Part shown: one piece after another, positions 57,186-64,000 of the stretch | Numbering within the stretch: the stretch's first letter is position 1 | Layout: each line of letters opens with the position of its first letter | Origin: Crotophaga sulcirostris | Taxonomy: Eukaryota; Chordata; Aves; Cuculiformes; Crotophagidae | DNA: 64,000 nucleotides | Direction: 5' to 3' | Assembly (NCBI GenBank): GCA_013397455.1 | Contig: VYZB01000373.1 | Coordinates: 716,894 to 780,893, forward strand | Notes under the pieces: model-generated | The model's input: only the letters and a program-made list of their open reading frames with translations | Database searches by the model: none | What the model was told of the DNA's origin: nothing | Position numbers and translations under genes: made by a program

Positions 57186-57425
57186 AGGGGAGGTTTAGAT
57201 GAGATATTAGGAAGAATTTTTTTACTGTGAGGGTGGTGAGGCACTGGAACAGGTTACCCAGAGAAGCACTACTACTTGCCCCATCCCTGGGAGAGTCCAA
57301 GGCCAGGCTGGATGAGGCTTTGAGCAGCCTGATCCAGTGGAAAATGCCCCTGCCCATGGCAGGGGGTTGGAACTGGATGATCTGTACCATCCCTTCCAAT
57401 CCAAACCATTCTATGATTCTATGAT
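57186..57425 (+). repeat. CR1 LINE 3' end abutting the CpG island
   Basis: GGGGAGGTTTAGATGAGATA through ATTCTATGATTCTATGA. Its 5' truncation point lies within a few bases of the end of the CpG island. It sits just upstream of the proposed ANO10 start, pointing away from the gene. Confidence 0.92.
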
Positions 57426-60400
57426 TTTTGCACTTCGATTCCAAAATGTTTGTAGAGAACGTAATTCTGTGCATCCATTCGCAGCTGAGAAGAGCAAAGT
57501 GTGCTGCAGCGTAAGGGTGGCAGGTGAAGAGGCTGGCTAGTAAAGCATGCTCCCCTGCTGGGCTTGTGGAAGTTTTCTTAAACTGTATCCTCTGAATATT
57601 TTTTATTTTGGACAATATTAGGGCCTTCAGTACTTCTTGCCAATTCAACGAGCCTTCAGATGCGAACAGCGCACACAGATCTAGAACCATCAGAGAAGCT
57701 GTTCCTTTCTGAAACTCGCTGGCTGGGAGTTGCACAGTGTTTTTCCCTGTGGTTTATGCTGAGTGAGCTCGCTGCACATTGCCTAAGATTGCTATTGAGA
57801 GTGGGTTCATAATTGCTAACCAGCTAAGGTAAGACTGGTGTGAACCACTTGGTCACAAGGCAACTTCATTTGGGGTTTTCCACTGGAATTTGGGACTGAC
57901 TGCAAGAAAAATCTCCCAGTCTTACAACCAATGTATAGACCCAGTACAGAGCACACTTGCCAAAGGGTAAGCTTTATTCTTCCTCTAGCATCTGGCTGTT
58001 ATTCAATGTGCACTTCTCAGCATATTTGGAAATAAATAGAGATTTAAAATTTGTAAATTTTGCTGTGAAAAGTTTGGTTTGTATTCTGTAGCCAGTATAA
58101 AATATCAGTTTCTGGTGATGAGTTTTTCTATTATTCATGGTCAATGAAGCAGTGAGGCACTATGGCACCCTGGAAAATGGAAATACTTGAAATTCAGGTA
58201 CTACGGAATGCAGTGGGGAGTAGCAGACAGACACAGCCTTTATCAGTTGCTTTGGGCAGAATGTCTTCGTCAGACTTCTTAAACTGTTTCTGAGTCTTGT
58301 CCAGCTTCCAGTGGCCTAACCATATAGTTATTCACCACTGAGTATCTCTATGAAACCGCTCACTTCCCGAAGAGGTAACATGGCAATAACAGACACGTGT
58401 TTAACAAAAGAGGATTTTATTCTTATGTTTTGGAAATCTCTATTTCCAATGCATCTTATGAGTATCCACAATGTCTTCATGGCTTTTGGTCTCTATCTTC
58501 TAGGAGCCCTCTAGCCTTCTTGGCCCAACATCTTCATTCTGCCAGTGCTTTACAAAAAAAAATCCTTTTTAAACAATCTCTGACATCTTCAGTTCTGAGG
58601 TTTCAGGGGGGACTTGCCAGTCACTTGGCCTCGTGCATAAAGTCGTTCAAGATCAATGTCTTTTCTGATATCAAATTAATTGTTCTACTGGATAGGGTCA
58701 TTTAGTGTCAATATTCCTTGATGGGAATGTCACATTTTCTCAGTGCCATTTATCCACTAGGTGTCACATTCTTGCTATGCAATGAATTCTTAACCGTTGA
58801 CAGTCTCTTTCTAAAAGGTTCTAAAAGCACAGTGTTGTAGTGACTAGGCATTTTCCATTAGAAGGATTAGCTAATTTAAAGATGGATCAGTATACCCACC
58901 CTAAATTGCAAACTGCAGTATCACTATAGCTAAATTAAAAACCCAGGCTTACATTCACATGTGACTATAGTCCTGTCTTGTGATTCTGTTAGCTGATCAC
59001 AGCATTTTCATGGCATGTCTCAAAAAAATACAATGTAGACTGTAACCATAGTATAAGAGGTGAACTGTAGTAAGGCAGGGGAAAAAAAGAGAGAGACAAA
59101 AAAGAATCCATCAATATTTCAAGAGCAGAGGATATTTTTTTGTTCAGTGGTTAAACCTCTTCTCCCTGTACTAATAACTACCACAATACTTAACTAAATT
59201 AACAAGCCATTAACCTCCTGTGAGGTGAAATTCTCTTTACACCTGGTTGAAACTATGCTGACATTTTGGGTATAGTTCAATACTAGCTGAGCCCATATAG
59301 CATCTCACTGCTACTAAGAGGGTGAGACCTCACTCCCAATCCAACAATACCATTTCCTTCTCCCTGTGCCGTCACTGACAGCTCTAAGGCTCTGCCCTAT
59401 ACTTGCATCAGCTCTGCTACTCACCAGATCCTTCTCTAAGACCATTCAACTTACCAGCTCCACAGAAAACTATCCCTTTTTGTCTGATTTTGCTTTGCTC
59501 TGTTTTATAGTTTTAAATAAGCTCAGAGAAAGGCAAGATCAAGAACTGGCACAAGGTAGGCACCTTTCCGTACAGCAAACCTTATTAATTCAAATGCACA
59601 TAGACATGTGAGGTATGATGACCATAGTTTATATAATCACATAAATGAGATTAATATTGGCTATTATCTGAAGTCACACATAATAGTAATCATTCTCTTA
59701 AGATTTACCTTTACCTAGGTTTTGAGGCATACTGGAACATTGTGTTTATCGTGAAAGTAAGGAGCAATTAACAGTAAAATATGCTTTTCATTCACAAGCT
59801 AATGGCATATTGGTTTGAACATAAAACAGATTATGGGACACCTAAAGTTTAAGGCTAACACAGTAATTATGTTAGAAATGTTGTAATTAAATTTAGGTTG
59901 ATGTACCTGTTAGGGTGAGATATAGTGACATTTTACCAATCTTCAATGGTGAGTTTTGGTCAGATTTTATAGGATTCTACAGGATTCTACAGGATCCTTC
60001 CAACAGCATCATAAATATCACTAACATGTTCTTACCTTCCTGCAAATGTAGGGGAAATAATTTTTGGAGTCACAACAGGCACGATTTTTACATTCTGCCA
60101 GGAAATTTCATGTGTGTTCAGGCAGTTCAACCATTGTTGGAGTCAAAGTGTGGGATCTTTGATTCATAAACACTGAGAAATGAAGCTGATCAATTTTAAT
60201 CTGTAAGGTACAAGGAAGACCCATCTCTTCCATTTCACACTGTGTGCAGCTGATTAGAAACATCTAGTTCTATCTCAGGTTATCTGTTTACAAATTAGGT
60301 CATTAAACAAAAACAGAAAGACAGGAAATCCTGTCCTGTCAAACAAAATGGAAACAGCATAAAAACAAGAGGATCAGCCTGCCTAAGCCTGGAAGCAGAG

Positions 60401-60497
60401 AGAGAAACCACTCTTAGATTATTATCCAGGAGGAGCGGGTAAAAGGTAAAATGTCTGCATGTTAATCATCATTTATTCATGAATCGATAAAAAATGC
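57426..60497. other. Intergenic, upstream of ANO10
   Basis: AT-rich, with no coding exon recognised on either strand. There is a short tandem of AGGATTCTAC near 59969. Confidence 0.6.
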
Positions 60498-61020
60498 ACT
60501 GTGAGGCTGCACCTCAAATATTGTGTTCAGCTTTGAGCCCCTCACTACTAGAAAGACATTGAGGTGCTGGAGAGTGCAAAGGACTACGAAGCTGGTAAAG
60601 GGGCTGGAGAACAAGCCTTATGAGGAGCAGCTGAGGGAGCTGGAATTGTTCAGCCTGGAGCAAAGGAGGCTGAGGGGAGACCTTAGTGCTTGCTACAACT
60701 ACCTGAAAGGAGGTTGGAGCAAGGTAGGTGCTGGTGTCTTCTCCGAAGTAACAAGTGATAGGATGAGATGAAATGGTCTCAAGTTGTGCCAGGGGAGGTT
60801 TAGGCTAGGTATTAGGAAAAAATTCTTCACCAGAAGGGTTGTTGAGCACTGGAACAGACTGCCTAGGGAAGTTGTTGAGTCACCATCTCTGGAGGTATTG
60901 AAAACACATTCAGGTATGGTGCTTAGGGACATGGTTTAATGATGGACTTGGCAGACTTAGATTAACAGTTGGACTTGAAGATTTACCTGTCTCTTAAAAC
61001 TTGAATGATTCTAAGATTCA
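60498..61020 (+). repeat. CR1 LINE 3' end, 5'-truncated
   Basis: It starts GAGGCTGCACCTCAAATATTG and contains [20 protein letters not shown] and the GGGGAGGTTTAGGCTAGGTATTAGG segment. The tail is mutated (GAATGATTCTAAGATTCA). It lies upstream of ANO10. Confidence 0.9.
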
Positions 61021-64000
61021 AAGTTCATTCCACCTGGGTAGAACATACTTGGTTTATTTGCTAGACCATGCTACAAACAGTACTGTGCATGAAATGTTTA
61101 ATTGCTGTGAGTCATTAGATAGCAGAATTTATAATAACATGTTCTAACAAATCGTGCAGAGGCTGGATTCATCAGTACCCATGATGCTCTGACTGGGGCT
61201 GTGCCTCACAGAGAACTCTGCACCATCTGATGCAGCCTTTCAGTAGACTCTGTTTTTCAAAGAGCTATTTTAATAATACCTCTGCCCAGATTTAGAAACT
61301 GAAGGAAGATTATACTAACTCTTACCTAGGCTGCTAAGTTATGATCATAGCAGAAAGAGCTTAACTAAGCTTTGGGAGGGGCAAGTTCAGGAATTTAGCA
61401 CTCAGAAGTCCCTCCAGCCACTACCTTCAAATTAACACAAGATAATGATGTGATAAATCCCCTTACAGTTGTACTCTGAGGGCTCTGCATTATGAATGGG
61501 AATGGATGCAGGAGAGATGAATAAGTTAATGATTCCAGGTGTCTTTCACCCCTTGTGCCTGAATTCAGCTGCTGGACAACCTCAGCTTGAGGCTTTAAGG
61601 CAAATCAAAATCAGAGAGCAGGAATACTATCAGCCATTTCAAACTACACCAGATGTGCACATGATGTTTTTTTGTTGTGCTTCATAAAATATTTCATGTG
61701 TTCTTACAGAAAACTTCATAAAAATGCCTATATAAAATGCAAATACCATGTCTTTACTTTATATGGTCCATTTTATTCTAACTTTTAAGTAACTTGAATC
61801 ATAACTTGGGAACTGGTCTTTTTGGAGCTCTTGATTATGAAAAAATGAGTTGTGCAAGTTTTTCTAGCTGATTCTTCAAACTGTCATAAATTGATTACTC
61901 TAGGGAAATACCTTGGCTTATACAGTTAGGCAAGGGCTGCAGCACTCTCATACTGCTGGCAAAACAATCACAGATTTGACAACTGTCCAGCAGTTTTAAA
62001 ACTAAAGACACTGAGATCTCTTTTCCTTCCATAGAGTATACATCGTTGTGTTTATGGTACATTTGCAGGTCTGTATATAATTTCTTTGTTTACTTACTAT
62101 CTCCCAGTATGAATTGTACATCTGTTCATTGTTTGGAAAATTACAAAACTATTTAAATCCATTAAACTACAGGTATACTATTTATGTTAATTGCTACTTC
62201 TAAGGGCCCAAGCATGTCATTATTATTGATGTCAGTCTAGTTTACATACTACATCTTCATACTCAGAAACATAGCTTCCCCTTCATTTTCAGATGAACCT
62301 GAATTGATGCATACAGGTATCTACCAGTCTAAGACTCCAAAACAGAAATAAAAATGGCAAAACTTGAATAAATAACTCTTCATTTTTTTACCAAAATATA
62401 AATGTGATCACTGGACTTTGCAAAATTATGGAACTTGGCTCCTTAGAAACCAACACCACCACCAAGAAAAAAATATTGAACTTGTGAAAATAGTACCATT
62501 TTAAATAATTAATGAAACACTGCAACGCAATCACTAAAGTAATACCAGCTGTTAAAGAAAAACTGAATGAGTTAAAAAAGAAAGTATTTTGCTTGCGATC
62601 TCTTCTACAGGGCTGGCAAACAAAGTGCTGACAGAATAAGGTGTGCATATGCTATTGTTCAAAGACTGCATGTGCCGATCTAGTTCAACTTGTATTTTTG
62701 GTATCTAGTTAGTTCCTTCATAAATGCAAAATCTGGTACAGCCTTCGACCATCTGAGCCCACATGGGTCCCAGTGCTGTCATCAAATGTTCAGAGCATGG
62801 GATAATAAAGATATATGGTATATTCTGTCAGTTCAGGGGAACACAAGGCACTCTAAGTGAAACTGAAAAAGTATTTAACCTGACCTGTCTGCTCTAGTAA
62901 TAAGTTCAGAAATACCAGAGACATAATGTTTATAAATTGAAAGAAATTTTCTATAAATTCTAACTTATAAGAGACTGGTCTATTTTCCTTACTAGTATCA
63001 AGTGGTCTGTTTAAAATTTAGTTCTATAAGTCTGTACAGAATAACCTTGATTTTATCAGGATCACTGAATTTGTCTTTATATCTGTAGTGTATAATTCTA
63101 TAATCTGATTTGAAGCACCCTCAGTTGTATCAAACTTCATTTCAAAAAGTCTTTATTTTAGTGAAAATCATCTCCAATCAGCAATTAGAAATGCAATGTG
63201 GTAGAAAACAGGAATCGTATTTCTGTTCTCCTCCTTTAGTTCCTTCTGAAGCAGTTGTTTAGTCTTTGTCAAGATAGAATGGCACAAGAGTGTAGTATTC
63301 ACCCCTTTTTAAGCTGCAGAAGGGACTGCTCCTTTGTGCTAGTACTCCAGTGAAATAAGCTAAGCAAAACATTAAATTAAAAAAGGATTCTCCATTCTTA
63401 ATATCAAATGTCAAGTCAGATGAAAGTCAAGAAAAGATTAAGAAATTAATATTGCCCCTGAAAATCTTTTTCCTGGGAGATCTGAATCATGTACTGAAAA
63501 ATGAGCACAGAATGCAAGTTCCATTTTGGGTTTCTTTCTTTTTCTGGAAACATATAATTTTAATTTGTAGTTATGCTATACAAGCAAGAGTCTGTGTTCC
63601 CTTCAGATGTAATGAGAGTGATGGGTGTCTGAGTGAAGACAGTTTCAGTTAGTCCAGCCTGGATGTGAGTGGTTATACTGAAATCTGTAAGGGAGTCACA
63701 GCGAGTCCCATTGGCGTTTGCCTGTAAGGCACTAGAACTCATGAGAAGATGATGCCTTGTATGTTACTGCTGTATTGTGGTGGATGGAGGCTCTGCATGC
63801 AGACGATAGACAAAGGATCCTATCTTCTGCATCAGGCCATGCATATTGGGCTACATGGCACACTCCCCCAGAGGTCACATAAGGTAGGCAAGCTCCCTGG
63901 ACTAGGACACACAACAGAATGGACCAGCAGCGCGGGCAGAGATACATTCCTTGGCTGTTAGAGACAGCCACAGCTTCCTCCTAGGCACATGGGGCTGAAG
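61021..64000. other. Intergenic, no feature seen
   Basis: AT-rich. The last 250 bp are GC-richer with overlapping frames of 70-79 codons on both strands, not recognised. Confidence 0.55.

Noticed and set aside
56530..57202. 218- and 146-codon plus-strand ORFs in the CpG island
   Set aside because: Stop-poor GC-rich sequence. No match to ABHD5 or any other expected neighbour.
56440..57735. 431-codon minus-strand ORF
   Set aside because: It runs through a CR1 read in antisense and then the CpG island; the composition is Pro/Ala/Arg from GC-rich DNA, it crosses the likely exon 1 donor, and no protein family is recognisable.
59966..60000. AGGATTCTAC tandem resembling a CR1 tail
   Set aside because: Only two and a half units with no CR1 body on either side.
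57426..64000. ABHD5 as divergent neighbour
   Set aside because: Expected from mammalian synteny, but no exon resembling its conserved hydrolase motifs was seen on the plus strand.

Overview
The window is vertebrate nuclear DNA, most likely from a bird or a close sauropsid relative. Three things point there: about a dozen CR1 LINE fragments with the typical ATTCTATGA-type 3' tails, introns mostly 0.6-5.6 kb long, and one spliced gene whose protein is clearly a close orthologue of human ANO10. There is no prokaryotic gene organisation.

The gene is ANO10 (anoctamin-10, TMEM16K), read on the minus strand. Ten consecutive coding exons can be placed between 51319 and 34305. All have GT..AG borders and compatible phases, and they add up to 1782 nt, or the first 594 codons. 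A CpG island at about 56.15-57.18 kb is the likely promoter. It contains a strong minus-strand donor at 56902/56901 that probably ends the non-coding first exon. From memory of the human protein (660 residues), about 61 C-terminal residues are missing here. No matching exons were found in 1-34304, so the last intron seen is probably longer than 34 kb, unlike the others.

Layout: 1-34304 is intron 11, AT-rich, with five CR1 pieces. 34305-51319 holds exons 11 to 2 with short introns and four CR1 pieces. 51320-56901 is intron 1, with three CR1-derived stretches, a 206-bp hAT-type MITE with a near-perfect target-site duplication, and some unexplained GC-richer sequence. 56150-57180 is the CpG island, with CCACGCCC boxes, an AP-1/ARE palindrome, an E2F-like site and a G-quadruplex tract. 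57186-64000 lies upstream of ANO10: two CR1 copies and no recognisable gene.

The most interesting structures are: (i) an inverted pair at 45.04-45.48 and 55.54-56.09 kb that shares a CR1 3' end plus about 150 bp of near-identical non-CR1 flank but has different CR1 5' ends, which suggests 3' transduction, a composite retroposon or an inverted duplication; (ii) the hAT MITE; (iii) a 22-bp tandem repeat touching the exon 2 splice donor; and (iv) closely related direct CR1 copies flanking exons 2-8. No convincing new protein system is present.
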